From Sutcliffiella tianshenii (GTDB lineage Bacteria > Bacillota > Bacilli > Bacillales > Bacillaceae_I): DNA of 64,000 nt. The notes under the pieces are model-generated. The model saw only the letters and a list, made by a program, of their open reading frames with translations. It searched no databases and had not been told where the DNA came from. Location: the NCBI RefSeq assembly GCF_016908565.1, contig NZ_JAFBED010000003.1, positions 248,001 to 312,000 on the forward strand. The letters are read 5' to 3'. Position numbers and translations under genes: made by a program. This document shows, one piece after another, positions 51,653 through 59,548 of this stretch (positions are counted from its first letter, which is position 1; every line of letters starts with the position of its first letter).

Positions 51653-53353
51653 TTAAACCTCCAGCCCTTTTTTCTCCCAATTAACAATCGTGTCAAAATG
51701 CTTCAGTGTTTTATTATGACGGTCAATCCATGTGAACTCCTGCCATGTCTGCTCCAGGAAAATCTCCGCTTTGACTCCCTCGCGCGCGTCCCCTGAATCT
51801 GCACCCTCCAACGCAACGACACTTTCAAAAATCTTCACCATCAAGTTGCCGATCTTTTTGGAATGGAAGGTTTGAAGATCACTGGTGCAGCTTGCTACAT
51901 AATCACAGAGCTCGACCAAGGTGGAAATCGCGGACTCCACAGGCTCCCTCAGGCCTATAGAGACATTTCCAAGGTTGGATAGCCTTGTGCGCATTTCCTC
52001 TACAAATAGACGTTGCACCTGGTACTTATTCATGAGACGCAAGACTTCCAAGCCGAGTATATTGGCCGTCCCCTCCCATACTGTCAACACCTGCGCATCC
52101 CTGAGCAGCCTTGGTGTGACAAAGTCCTCGATGAACCCATTCCCGCCATGCATCTCGATTGCTTCATGGGAATAATGGACGGCCTGCTCTGCTGTCTCCT
52201 TTTTCAAAAGGGCAATGAGGAGCCTGTTCAGTGCCACATCCTTCTCCGAGACTTTACCTTCCTTCCTCATGACCCGGTCAAACAAGGCAATCAGCTCAAA
52301 CAGCGCGCTTGTTTCGACCTCCAATTTTACAGCCATCTTGACCAGCGACTCCCGGATCATCGGGAAATTGATCAAGTGATCTCCAAAGGTATGGCGGTTT
52401 CCTGCATACTCCCTCGCTTCCACATAAGCCCTTCTCATGATTCCGATGGATGCGACCGCATTGCATACCCGCGATAAATTCAATGCTTCCATCATGTAAT
52501 AGATGCCCTTTGAAGGTTCCCCCACGAGATACGCCTCTGCTCCTTCAAACACCACTTCAGCCGATGGAACTGCCCTGACGCCAAGTTTGTCCTTCAGCCT
52601 GCGGATCTGGATTCCATTCAAAGATCCACCCTCTTTTCGCCAAGGGACGGCAAACAGGCTTAGCCCCTTCGTCCCCGCCGGTGCCCCTTCCATTCTTGCA
52701 AGCACCATGGCTACCCCGCACTGTCCCGCATTTGAGGCAAAATATTTCTCCCCATGCAGAAGGTAATGACCACTCTCGTGAAGAACAGCCTTCGTCTCAT
52801 TTGCCCCCACATCCGAGCCACCCTGCCGCTCTGTAAGGAAGGTTGCCCCTTCATAGAGATCCACTTCCCCTGTTGAAATGACATGTTTCAGGAATCTCTC
52901 CTTCACTTCCTCGTCCGCATAATGCTCAAGCAAGTACGCGGTTGCCATCGTCAAAGTAACAGGACAATAGAAACCAGGCTCGGATTGTGACAAAAGATAG
53001 CCCTGTGCATAGGAATAGAGGTAGTTCCCTGACTTGCCAAGCGCCGGGATCTCCTTATGGACAAAGCCGACAATTCCCCTGTTATAGGTTTCTTCTACTG
53101 TCTTTTTGTACCCTTCATTGACCCAGACTTCAGAAATGTCCTCTCCCATCCGATTGTATTTGATGAGCTTTGGCTGCCCTTCCCGGTCAGTATGCACCGC
53201 CCTTTCGTCAATCTCACCGGCACAGCTCTCCCCAAACTCTGTCAATTCCCCTTGTGCCCATTGATAAAAGGAAGGCTCCAGATACTTTTGAAGCACTGCC
53301 TGCAAGTGCTTATCCTCCGTGAAAAAATTGCGTTTATTTTCCATCCTCCTCAT
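51653..53353 (-). CDS. AidB-like acyl-CoA dehydrogenase
   Basis: Flavin-dependent acyl-CoA dehydrogenase family protein of 566 aa, longer than standard members (about 380). The signature FLTERQGGSDVGANETKAV near 179 matches E. coli AidB (MTEKQGGSDV), and a C-terminal helical extension (about 450-566) is present as in AidB and IbR-type enzymes. HGGNGFIEDF near 388 contains FAD contacts. AidB binds DNA and flavin; whether this one acts on acyl-CoA is open. Its ATG overlaps the stop codon of a MerR-type regulator gene (ATGA), suggesting coordinated control. Confidence 0.88.
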   Translation of the reverse strand: MRRMENKRNFFTEDKHLQAVLQKYLEPSFYQWAQGELTEFGESCAGEIDERAVHTDREGQPKLIKYNRMGEDISEVWVNEGYKKTVEETYNRGIVGFVHKEIPALGKSGNYLYSYAQGYLLSQSEPGFYCPVTLTMATAYLLEHYADEEVKERFLKHVISTGEVDLYEGATFLTERQGGSDVGANETKAVLHESGHYLLHGEKYFASNAGQCGVAMVLARMEGAPAGTKGLSLFAVPWRKEGGSLNGIQIRRLKDKLGVRAVPSAEVVFEGAEAYLVGEPSKGIYYMMEALNLSRVCNAVASIGIMRRAYVEAREYAGNRHTFGDHLINFPMIRESLVKMAVKLEVETSALFELIALFDRVMRKEGKVSEKDVALNRLLIALLKKETAEQAVHYSHEAIEMHGGNGFIEDFVTPRLLRDAQVLTVWEGTANILGLEVLRLMNKYQVQRLFVEEMRTRLSNLGNVSIGLREPVESAISTLVELCDYVASCTSDLQTFHSKKIGNLMVKIFESVVALEGADSGDAREGVKAEIFLEQTWQEFTWIDRHNKTLKHFDTIVNWEKKGLEV

Positions 53354-53721
53354 CTCCCCTTCTCCAATTTCTCCGTAAAATCCTTAAGCATTCGCTGCAT
53401 TTCCTCTTTCAATTCAGTCAGCTCCCGGATGCGATTTTCCACTTCCTCCACTTTTCTCGTTCCATACTCAATCGTTTTCTCGAGTTGCTTTTCCCCTGTA
53501 CGGTCCTCGTCGAACAGCACCACCATCTCCTTGATCTCATCAAGCTGAAAGCCGAACCTTTTGCCCCGGATGATCAGTTTGAGCCTTGCATGCTCCCTTT
53601 TTGAAAAAAACCGCTGATTTCCATCTGTTCTTTCCGGCTTGATGAGGCCTAACTCTTCATAATAGCGGATGGTACGGGTCGACACCTGAAATTCCTTTGC
53701 CAGTTGGGTGATCGTGAACAT
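53350..53721 (-). CDS. MerR-family regulator (LiuR-like)
   Basis: A 123-aa regulator: N-terminal winged HTH (FTITQLAKEFQVSTRTIRYYEELGLI, then the wing RTDGNQRFFSKRE) and a coiled-coil dimer helix (about 80-120). It lacks Cys clusters of metal-sensing MerR proteins, so the effector is likely organic. MerR proteins of this class next to acyl-CoA dehydrogenases resemble LiuR, regulator of leucine degradation in proteobacteria. It probably represses or activates its own operon from the palindrome TTTACGTTAACGTGAA placed in the 19-bp spacer of its promoter. Confidence 0.88.
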   Translation of the reverse strand: MFTITQLAKEFQVSTRTIRYYEELGLIKPERTDGNQRFFSKREHARLKLIIRGKRFGFQLDEIKEMVVLFDEDRTGEKQLEKTIEYGTRKVEEVENRIRELTELKEEMQRMLKDFTEKLEKGR

Positions 53722-53762
53722 TCTGCAAAACCCTCTTTGTTTGAAAATTTAGATATATTTCC

Positions 53763-53793
53763 ATATTACCATTTACGTTAACGTGAAGTTCAA
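53763..53793 (-). promoter_or_regulatory. MerR-type promoter with operator in a 19-bp spacer
   Basis: On the minus strand: TTGAAC (-35), 19 bp, TAATAT (-10). The spacer holds the near-perfect palindrome TTCACGTTAACGTAAA (53772-53787). The 19-bp spacing is the hallmark of promoters activated by MerR proteins by DNA untwisting. Confidence 0.75.
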
Positions 53794-53949
53794 GGGATTT
53801 TAATTTGATGTTTATGAAATACATACAAACAAAGGTTTACAGGAGCGGCTTATTGGTGGTAAGTGATGGGTTTGGATGATTTCCTTTTAAGTAGGATTCT
53901 CTTAACTGTGGGCTGTTGTTGGTATCTTTACTACTTATTCATAGGCTGA
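53794..53949. other. Gene-free flank of the tandem array
   Basis: No gene or known signal is recognisable between the MerR promoter and the tandem array. Confidence 0.5.
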
Positions 53950-54556
53950 GCGAGGGTATCATTCTGGTGTGTTTTGATTCCCTCCCCACCTGATTTCGTG
54001 GGGAGCGAAGGTATCATTCCGGCGTTTTGATTCCCTCCCTACCTGGTTTGGCGAGGAGCCAGGGTATCATTCTGGTGTTTTGATTACCTCCCTACCTGGT
54101 TTGGCGAGGAGCGAGGGTATCATTCTGGTGTTTTGATTACCTCTCTACTTAGTTTGGCGAGGAGCGAGGGTATCATTCCGGCGTTTTGATTCCCTCCCTA
54201 CCTGATTTCGTGGGGAGCGAGGGTATCATTCCGGCGTTTTGATTCCCTACCTACCTGGTTTGGCGAGGAGCGAGGGTATCATTCTGGTGTGTTTTGATTC
54301 CCTCCCCACCTGATTTGGTGAAGAGCGAAGGTATCATTCCGGCGTTTTGATTCCCTCCCCACCTGATTTCGTGGGGAGCGAGGGTATCATTCCGGCGTTT
54401 TGATTCCCTCCCTACCTGGTTTGGCGAGGAGCGAGGGTATCATTCTGGTGTTTTGATTCCCTCCCCACCTGATTTCGTGGGAAGCGAAGGTATCATTCCG
54501 GCGTTTTGATTCTCTCCCCACCTGATTTGGTGAAGAGCGAAGGTATCATTCCGGCG
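53950..54556. repeat. 53-bp tandem repeat array, 12 copies
   Basis: GTATCATT recurs at 53956, 54011, 54064, 54117, 54170, 54223, 54276, 54331, 54384, 54437, 54490 and 54543: steps of 53 bp, with two 55-bp steps where GT is duplicated. Unit core: GCGAGGGTATCATTCYGG, YGTTTTGATTCCCTCCC, ACCTGRTTTSG. GAGGGTATCA can pair with TGATTCCCTC (9 of 10) around an 11-nt loop in each unit. 53 is not a multiple of three and no frame stays open. Confidence 0.97.
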
Positions 54557-54640
54557 CTATGTTTCTTCGATTCCCTTTCTACATAGTAGATTCCCTTTGG
54601 CTCCAAGGTAGGAAAAAGCAGTCAAAATAATCTTTGACAC

Positions 54641-54672
54641 AAAAAAATCCGGTACCGACATTTGTCGGACCA
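54641..54672 (-). terminator. Terminator of pssA
   Basis: GGTCCGAC/GTCGGTACC stem with one bulge and a short AAAT loop on the minus strand, then ATTTTTTT. Confidence 0.78.
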
Positions 54673-54685
54673 GACTCTCTTTTAC

Positions 54686-55393
54686 TTAATCGATTTCCTT
54701 CTTGTTCTTCCCTTTTACAAAACGGTAAGCAAGGTAGGCAATATATAAAGGAATCGCGATATAGATCAGATATGGGTATTGCTGATACGTACCCTGGTAG
54801 ATGATAAACAGCAAGCATCCAAGGAACAAGGTGACAATCGTGCCGTATTTCGGTAGTGGCACTTCCTTGAAGCTTGGAATCTTCAGGCGGCTTACCATCA
54901 AAAAGCATAGTGCTGTGAAAATGACGGTTGTCACGATCTGCGGAATAAAGTTCCCGAACAGAGTGAGCAGCGCCATGATTCCACCAGCTGCTGTGATTGG
55001 GACTCCCGTAAAATATTTACCTGAAGAATTCGGTGGGCTCACATTGAAACGCGCTAAACGGTACGCGCCGAACAATGGGAATAGTCCTGCAATGGCAAGT
55101 CCAAGTAAGCCGAACTGATAGAAGTATGTATAATAGACCAAAAATGATGGCGCTACTCCGAATGTCACAACATCCGCAAGGGAATCCAATTCTTTTCCGA
55201 GATTGCTATCCGCTTTTAGCATGCGGGCAAGCCTTCCATCCATACTGTCAAGCATCATCCCGATCAGTATTAATATAGCTGCGTTGCTGTATTGTGCATT
55301 AGCTGCAAAACCTATCGATAAAAATCCACAAAATAAATTCCCAAGCGTGAACATGTTGGGAATGCCTTTAATAAATCGTGTGCGCATCTGCAT
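54686..55393 (-). CDS. pssA: CDP-diacylglycerol--serine O-phosphatidyltransferase
   Basis: Makes phosphatidylserine from CDP-diacylglycerol and serine, the first step to phosphatidylethanolamine. The 235-aa integral membrane protein has eight hydrophobic segments and the CDP-alcohol phosphotransferase motif DSMDGRLARMLKADSNLGKE, continuing to LDSLAD (about residues 49-74; D-x2-DG-x2-AR-x8-G-x3-D-x3-D). GGAGTGATTAC precedes the ATG. In B. subtilis pssA is followed by ybfM and psd; here it stands alone with its own terminator and is bordered by a tandem repeat array. Confidence 0.93.
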   Translation of the reverse strand: MQMRTRFIKGIPNMFTLGNLFCGFLSIGFAANAQYSNAAILILIGMMLDSMDGRLARMLKADSNLGKELDSLADVVTFGVAPSFLVYYTYFYQFGLLGLAIAGLFPLFGAYRLARFNVSPPNSSGKYFTGVPITAAGGIMALLTLFGNFIPQIVTTVIFTALCFLMVSRLKIPSFKEVPLPKYGTIVTLFLGCLLFIIYQGTYQQYPYLIYIAIPLYIAYLAYRFVKGKNKKEID

Positions 55394-55553
55394 GTAATCA
55401 CTCCGTCAACGTAAATTTCCTATGTAAATGATTCTAAAAAACTTCTCTGTTTATAGTCACCTTCAGCTAATTATATCATTCCATCCTAATTAATGGATGA
55501 ATTTTATTTATGAACTAAAAAATGTTGCAACAAAAAAATTAGTATGTTTAAAT

Positions 55554-55575
55554 AAAACGTAATGATTCCTATTTT
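55554..55575 (+). promoter_or_regulatory. Zur-box-like operator before rpsN2
   Basis: AAAACGTAATGATT followed by CCTATTTT matches the left half of the Bacillus Zur box (AAATCGTAATNATT) well and the right half partly. It is 30 bp before the rpsN start codon, and zinc-free S14 is a classic Zur target. Confidence 0.6.
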
Positions 55576-55604
55576 CAAAAAAAGATAAAAGGAGAGTTCT
55601 TATC

Positions 55605-55874
55605 ATGGCCAAAAAATCCAAAGTAGTTAAAGAGAGAAAGAGACAGCAACTAGTCGAAAAATATGCAGATCTTCGCCGGGAGCTGATTGCCAAAGGAGAC
55701 GTGGAAGGTTTAAGAAAGCTGCCGCGTGATTCCTCCCCTACCCGCTTGAACAATAGATGTGAAGTTACGGGTCGTCCTCGAGGATACTTGCGTAAATTCA
55801 AAATGTCGCGCATAGCATTTAGAGAGTATGCACATAAGGGGCAGATACCAGGAGTGAAAAAAGCAAGCTGGTAA
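55605..55874 (+). CDS. rpsN: Ribosomal protein S14, zinc-independent paralogue
   Basis: Small-subunit ribosomal protein of 89 aa: [20 protein letters not shown], then [20 protein letters not shown] and IPGVKKASW at the end. The single Cys and the length show the C-minus, zinc-free form (YhzA/RpsN2 of B. subtilis), which replaces the zinc-ribbon S14 when zinc is scarce. AAAGGAGAGTTCTTATC precedes the ATG and a Zur-like box lies just upstream. The location outside the ribosomal-protein operons also supports the paralogue. A 110-aa unknown gene follows by 34 bp. Confidence 0.95.
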   Translation: MAKKSKVVKERKRQQLVEKYADLRRELIAKGDVEGLRKLPRDSSPTRLNNRCEVTGRPRGYLRKFKMSRIAFREYAHKGQIPGVKKASW

Positions 55875-55908
55875 ACAAGTGATGGATTTTGAGATGAGGT
55901 GACTGGAA

Positions 55909-56241
55909 TTGTATGAAGGCAAGTACAGCTTTTTAATGAAAATGGCACAGAGGTCACTTTCCGAAGAAAAACGCATATTCCATTCTTTTATTGAAGAAAT
56001 TGAATTGGCATATGTGAATCAGGCTGAAACCGCTGAACAATATTTTAATCTGCTTACCCTCCAACACCCCTATCAACAGGCTGCAGCAAAGTTCAACATG
56101 ACGGTTGAGGAAGCGAGACAGTATATGCTTGCCATCGATGCGGAGCTGCAAGGGGAAGTGGACAGAAAGATGAAATCAGCTGTTTGGCTTGAATATAATC
56201 AGAGTCATTTTCAAAACAAAAATTTCCTTACCTTTCTCTAA
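55909..56241 (+). CDS. Hypothetical protein, 110 aa, downstream of rpsN2
   Basis: Starts at TTG six bases after GAGGTGA. The product MYEGKYSFLMKMAQRSLSEE is mostly helical; residues 55-80 (AAAKFNMTVEEARQYMLAID) look like a helix-turn-helix or a short three-helix bundle. No Cys or His cluster suggests metal binding, and there is no signal peptide. It is 34 bp after rpsN2 with no terminator between, so it should share the zinc-responsive transcript. I do not recognise a family with known function. A terminator follows directly. Confidence 0.75.
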   Translation: MYEGKYSFLMKMAQRSLSEEKRIFHSFIEEIELAYVNQAETAEQYFNLLTLQHPYQQAAAKFNMTVEEARQYMLAIDAELQGEVDRKMKSAVWLEYNQSHFQNKNFLTFL

Positions 56242-56280
56242 AAAAAAACGGCTCAGGATTTAAATACCTGTCCGTTTTTC
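56240..56280 (+). terminator. Terminator of the rpsN2 operon
   Basis: AAACGG-CTCAGG pairs with CCTGT-CCGTTT around a 9-nt AT loop, then TTTTTC. Confidence 0.75.
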
Positions 56281-56292
56281 TCCTAGATACAT

Positions 56293-56739
56293 TCAATCCT
56301 CTATTATCAGCATATCATTCTCGTCAAACTTCCAGTCTGCGCCATAGGCCACTTCCCAATAATAGCCGTCCGGGTCCCGGAAGTAGCCACTATAGCCTCC
56401 CCAATCCGTTTTCTTCGGTGCTTTTGCAATCTCTGCCTCAACCTCTTTAACCCGGTGGAAGATCCCGTCCACTTCTTCTTCGCTCTTGGCATTATAGGCA
56501 AGCGTGATGCCCGGGAAGCCGCCTGTTGAAAGTGCCGGTGGATTTTCCTCATTGATATCCTTGGCCAGCAGCTCCAACGGATAAAGCTCCAGCTTCGTCC
56601 CCTGATTCTTGAAAAACACGATTACCGGCGCCTCCTCTGGTCCTCTTACGGAAGCTTCAAAGCCGATCTCGCGGTAAAATTTGAGCGATGCCGCAATATC
56701 TTTTACGCCAAGTGCGATCAGGTTTATTCTGTTCATCAT
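56293..56739 (-). CDS. VOC-superfamily (glyoxalase-like) protein
   Basis: A 148-aa vicinal-oxygen-chelate protein with the two beta-alpha-beta-beta-beta modules: NRINLIALGVKDIAASLKFY at the start and PGITLAYNAKSEEEVDGIF plus FRDPDGYYWEVAYG in the second half. The metal-ligand Glu in YYWEVAYG and Glu in KLELYPLE are in place, but His ligands are not obvious. Members serve as lactoylglutathione lyases, dioxygenases or resistance proteins; the substrate is unknown. AAAGGG precedes several in-frame ATGs; I take the one six bases away. Confidence 0.82.
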   Translation of the reverse strand: MMNRINLIALGVKDIAASLKFYREIGFEASVRGPEEAPVIVFFKNQGTKLELYPLELLAKDINEENPPALSTGGFPGITLAYNAKSEEEVDGIFHRVKEVEAEIAKAPKKTDWGGYSGYFRDPDGYYWEVAYGADWKFDENDMLIIED

Positions 56740-56932
56740 TGCCATCCCTTTCATATTTAGTATATGATTGCATTCGACAGAAACAGTCGATTTCCTTTAA
56801 AAGCCACTTTCAAAGCCTTCATTTTCCCTATTAAACATCTGGAAGAACTTAACTTGTTGCTTTCTTTACTAAAAAATGGCACGCTTAAGAGGTTGACTAT
56901 TTTACTATAAATGAATGGCGAAGGTGATAACT

Positions 56933-57328
56933 ATGATCGAGGTAAAAAAATCCCCAATTAGCGATGGGGAATTTAATAGAGGGGTCTTTGCAACCCAGGA
57001 TATAAAAGAAGGCGTAATGTTCCACGCAGCACCTGTAATTTCCTATTTGAATGAAGAACATCAGCATATTGAAAAGACGACTCTTGCGGACTATGCGTTT
57101 GAATATGGAGTGAACCATTCTGCCATCCTTCTTGGATACGGAATGCTTTTTAACCACTCGTATGAACCGAATGCCAGATACGAGATCAACTTCGACGAAC
57201 ATACCTTTGACTTTTACGCATACAAGGATATAAAAGCGGGCGAAGAGATCCTTATCAACTACAATGGGGACGTGGACCAGATGGACCCGCTCTGGTTCAA
57301 TAAAGAAGACGGCGAAGAGGAAGAATAA
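56933..57328 (+). CDS. SET-domain protein (putative lysine methyltransferase)
   Basis: A 131-aa compact SET domain with S-adenosylmethionine-binding motifs: RGVFATQDIKEG near residue 16, GYGMLFNHSYEPNARY near 66 and AGEEILINYNGD near 102. The catalytic Tyr in INYN is present; the post-SET Cys cluster is absent, and the tail is acidic (EDGEEEE). AAGGTGATAACT precedes the ATG used. SET proteins were thought mainly eukaryotic but occur in many bacteria; targets in Bacilli are unknown to me. It is a single gene with a shared terminator. Confidence 0.88.
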   Translation: MIEVKKSPISDGEFNRGVFATQDIKEGVMFHAAPVISYLNEEHQHIEKTTLADYAFEYGVNHSAILLGYGMLFNHSYEPNARYEINFDEHTFDFYAYKDIKAGEEILINYNGDVDQMDPLWFNKEDGEEEE

Positions 57329-57332
57329 AGTG

Positions 57333-57374
57333 AAAAACCACCAAAGGGGTCAGACCCCATTTGGTGGTTTTTTT
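57333..57374. terminator. Bidirectional terminator after the SET gene
   Basis: Stem AAAAACCACCAAA/TTTGGTGGTTTTT; the loop is GGGGTCAGACCCCA, the same recurrent motif as at 6874, 40832 and 42239. Confidence 0.93.
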
Positions 57375-57379
57375 ACTCA

Positions 57380-58381
57380 TTAAACCAATTCTTTGATTTC
57401 CACTCTTCTTCCCTGATCATGGGAAAGTCTTGCCGCGTGGTTGATGAGGGTAAGGTTGAATCCATCCTGGTGTGTGATGTTAGGTGTTTCGCCTGTGCGA
57501 ATCTCCTCGACCCATTGGTCCATAGGCATGATCTGTGGAGCAGGCAGGTCTTTCACCTCATGCCAGCCTTCTTCCATCAGGCTGCTGAAAATACGGATTT
57601 TGTCATCTTCTATCAGAAGTGTCCCCGCAGTACCATACAGCTGGATTTGGAATGGGCTTCCATTTGCAACAAAGCCCGTTTCAAGAATACCCATGGCACC
57701 TGATACATATTCGACAATGGCAACCGCATTGTCATCCACCTCGTATCCAAGTGTATGTTGAAGCCTTGCTGTGACGGCAGTTGCCTGACCTCCAAGACGG
57801 TTCGTGAGATAGATCGGATGGGCTCCCAGGTCGATAAATGCCCCGCCACCACATTCCTCCATGTTATAAAAATGCTTTGGCAGCCAGCCATGTGGCCTAT
57901 TTTCATAAGGTACCGCACCATTGTGCGCCACCCTGCATCGGATCGTCGTCAGCTTGCCCAGTAAGCCTTCATCCACCACTCTCTGCGCATAGAGATAATA
58001 GTCCGCCGTTAGACGTGGTAAGGAAACCATCAGCTTCACACCATTCTTTTCAACTGCATCCAATATGGCTTCTGCATCTTCGACCGTGATTGCCAGCACT
58101 TTTTCCGTAAAGATATGTTTACCGCTCTCAGCAGCTCTGATAATAACATCCCGATGCATGCTAGTTGGCGTATCGACAATGACTGCATCAATATCAGGAT
58201 TTTTAAAAATGGACTCGATATCCTGGACAAACTCCACACCAAGCTCGGCTGCCCATTCTCTGCCTCTCTCTTCTTTTTCATCCCATACATGCGTGATTTC
58301 AATATGCTCATTTCCCTGTGCATGCTCTGCATATTCCGCTGCATGCACATGCCATTTACTTAGCAAGGCAACTCTGATCAT
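57380..58381 (-). CDS. Gfo/Idh/MocA-family oxidoreductase
   Basis: NAD(P)-dependent sugar- or inositol-type dehydrogenase of 333 aa. The N-terminal Rossmann domain opens with MIRVALLSKWHVHAAEY, where the GxGxxG loop is replaced by a less standard SKWHVH. TPTSMHRDVIIRAAESGKHIFTEKV follows, in which the usual EKP is EKV. The catalytic His region GGGAFIDLGAHPIYLTNRL near 185 is well kept. The variant nucleotide loop suggests a divergent subfamily. I start at the ATG nine bases after AAGGGA. It is monocistronic, substrate unknown. Confidence 0.87.
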   Translation of the reverse strand: MIRVALLSKWHVHAAEYAEHAQGNEHIEITHVWDEKEERGREWAAELGVEFVQDIESIFKNPDIDAVIVDTPTSMHRDVIIRAAESGKHIFTEKVLAITVEDAEAILDAVEKNGVKLMVSLPRLTADYYLYAQRVVDEGLLGKLTTIRCRVAHNGAVPYENRPHGWLPKHFYNMEECGGGAFIDLGAHPIYLTNRLGGQATAVTARLQHTLGYEVDDNAVAIVEYVSGAMGILETGFVANGSPFQIQLYGTAGTLLIEDDKIRIFSSLMEEGWHEVKDLPAPQIMPMDQWVEEIRTGETPNITHQDGFNLTLINHAARLSHDQGRRVEIKELV

Positions 58382-58523
58382 CCGATTCATTCCCTTCTAT
58401 GTATCTATCATCTTAACTATACCACGGTTGCCGTAATATGTTTCCTTCTATCTTTTAAATAGTAAAAAAGAGGGGAACCAATTGACGTGTCATACGTATA
58501 AAGTGGTAATGGAGGTGCAAGAA

Positions 58524-58709
58524 ATGGATTTATGGTTTTATATTACTGTGATTGTTGCGCTATCTCTCATCTATTACGGCTATGATAAAAAGAAAAGCTA
58601 TGAGCTGCAGGAGAAAAAAGTTGAGCTGGAATATTTAAGATTGGAAATTGAAATGAAAAAAGTAGAGATGGGGATCCCCATCGAAAAAGACGACACACAA
58701 AAACCTTGA
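58524..58709 (+). CDS. Small single-pass membrane protein, 61 aa
   Basis: GGAGGTGCAAGAA precedes the ATG giving MDLWFYITVIVALSLIYYGY; upstream in-frame starts lack a site. One membrane helix (about 3-20) is followed by a charged coiled coil (SYELQEKKVELEYLRLEIEM and KKVEM) and a short tail. The layout resembles small membrane-tethered scaffold proteins, but I recognise no family. It has its own terminator. The function is unknown. Confidence 0.75.
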   Translation: MDLWFYITVIVALSLIYYGYDKKKSYELQEKKVELEYLRLEIEMKKVEMGIPIEKDDTQKP

Positions 58710-58733
58710 GAAGACGTACTCTCAAGGTTTTTG
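58698..58733 (+). terminator. Terminator of the 61-aa gene
   Basis: Stem AAAACCTTGAGA/TCTCAAGGTTTT with an 11-nt loop; T-rich end. Confidence 0.9.
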
Positions 58734-58747
58734 TGCCTTACTATCTA

Positions 58748-59380
58748 TCAACCCTTCAGTTCCACCTTGATATCAAGGTCTTCCCCGACTTTTTCATTGC
58801 TTTCATTGGTAGGGGCTTTCATGACGAGACGAACCCATTCGACATCTTCAGCCTTTGATTTTTCCAGCACATAGAAAACAGAAGCCTGCTTCTTTTCTTC
58901 CCCGGCAAATTTACCCTCAGGAAGTTCTCCCAATTTCGGGTTCGGAGCTGCAATTTCTTCTCCTGTACTAGTAATCAATGTAGCCTGATATGCATCAAAA
59001 TTAATAGGATCTTTGGAAGTGTTCGTCACTTGGATATCCACTTGAATGTATTCAAGCTTATTCTGTCCAACATGCTCGGCAAATTCCGGAGAAAGCACGC
59101 CGCTGATTCCTGCAACCTGGTCAAAATCAAGGGTCAAGGATCCAGCCTCCACCGGTTCCACCTGATCGTTCCTCGTATGGAAGGTAAAGTCCCCGCCTTC
59201 AGTGGAAATGGTTTCCCCAACAGGTGTAATCCAATCAGGATCTGTCTGCTTGCTCGGACTCTTCGGACTTTCGGTCTGCTGTGAAGGCTCCTTTGTATCT
59301 GTCGCACTATTATCATTTGAACAAGCCATCATGGACGCTGCCAGCATCGCAGTCATCGACAAAACTACTAATTTCTTCAT
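58748..59380 (-). CDS. DUF4352-type lipoprotein
   Basis: A 210-aa lipoprotein. The signal peptide MKKLVVLSMTAMLAASMMAC has the lipobox MMAC with Cys20, a Ser/Thr/Lys-rich linker (about 21-47) and an immunoglobulin-like DUF4352 domain (about 90-208: EYIQVDIQVTNTSKDPINFD, then YQATLITSTGEEI). Such proteins sit on the outer face of the cytoplasmic membrane; no biochemical function is known. The site is GGGGGAACTAAAG. It is a single gene convergent with the 61-aa membrane protein gene. Confidence 0.85.
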   Translation of the reverse strand: MKKLVVLSMTAMLAASMMACSNDNSATDTKEPSQQTESPKSPSKQTDPDWITPVGETISTEGGDFTFHTRNDQVEPVEAGSLTLDFDQVAGISGVLSPEFAEHVGQNKLEYIQVDIQVTNTSKDPINFDAYQATLITSTGEEIAAPNPKLGELPEGKFAGEEKKQASVFYVLEKSKAEDVEWVRLVMKAPTNESNEKVGEDLDIKVELKG

Positions 59381-59495
59381 CTCTTTAGTTCCCCCTTGGT
59401 CGTATGTGTCTCTCTTCTACTATTGATTATACTTATTTTGTCGGTAAATTGGTAGTATTGTGACAATTTTCTTTTCTGGTGGTGATTATTGCCAT

Positions 59496-59529
59496 ATAAA
59501 AACCGCTGCCCCTCCTCGGGACAGCGGTT
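59496..59529 (-). terminator. Terminator of odhAB
   Basis: AACCGCTG-CCC/GGG-CAGCGGTT stem with a small bulge, loop GAGGA, then TTTTT on the minus strand. Confidence 0.88.
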
Positions 59530-59548
59530 CTCTTCAAATATCTCTAGA

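Noticed and set aside
53950-54556. CRISPR array
   Set aside because: Whole 53-bp unit is conserved, there are no variable spacers, and no cas genes are in the window.
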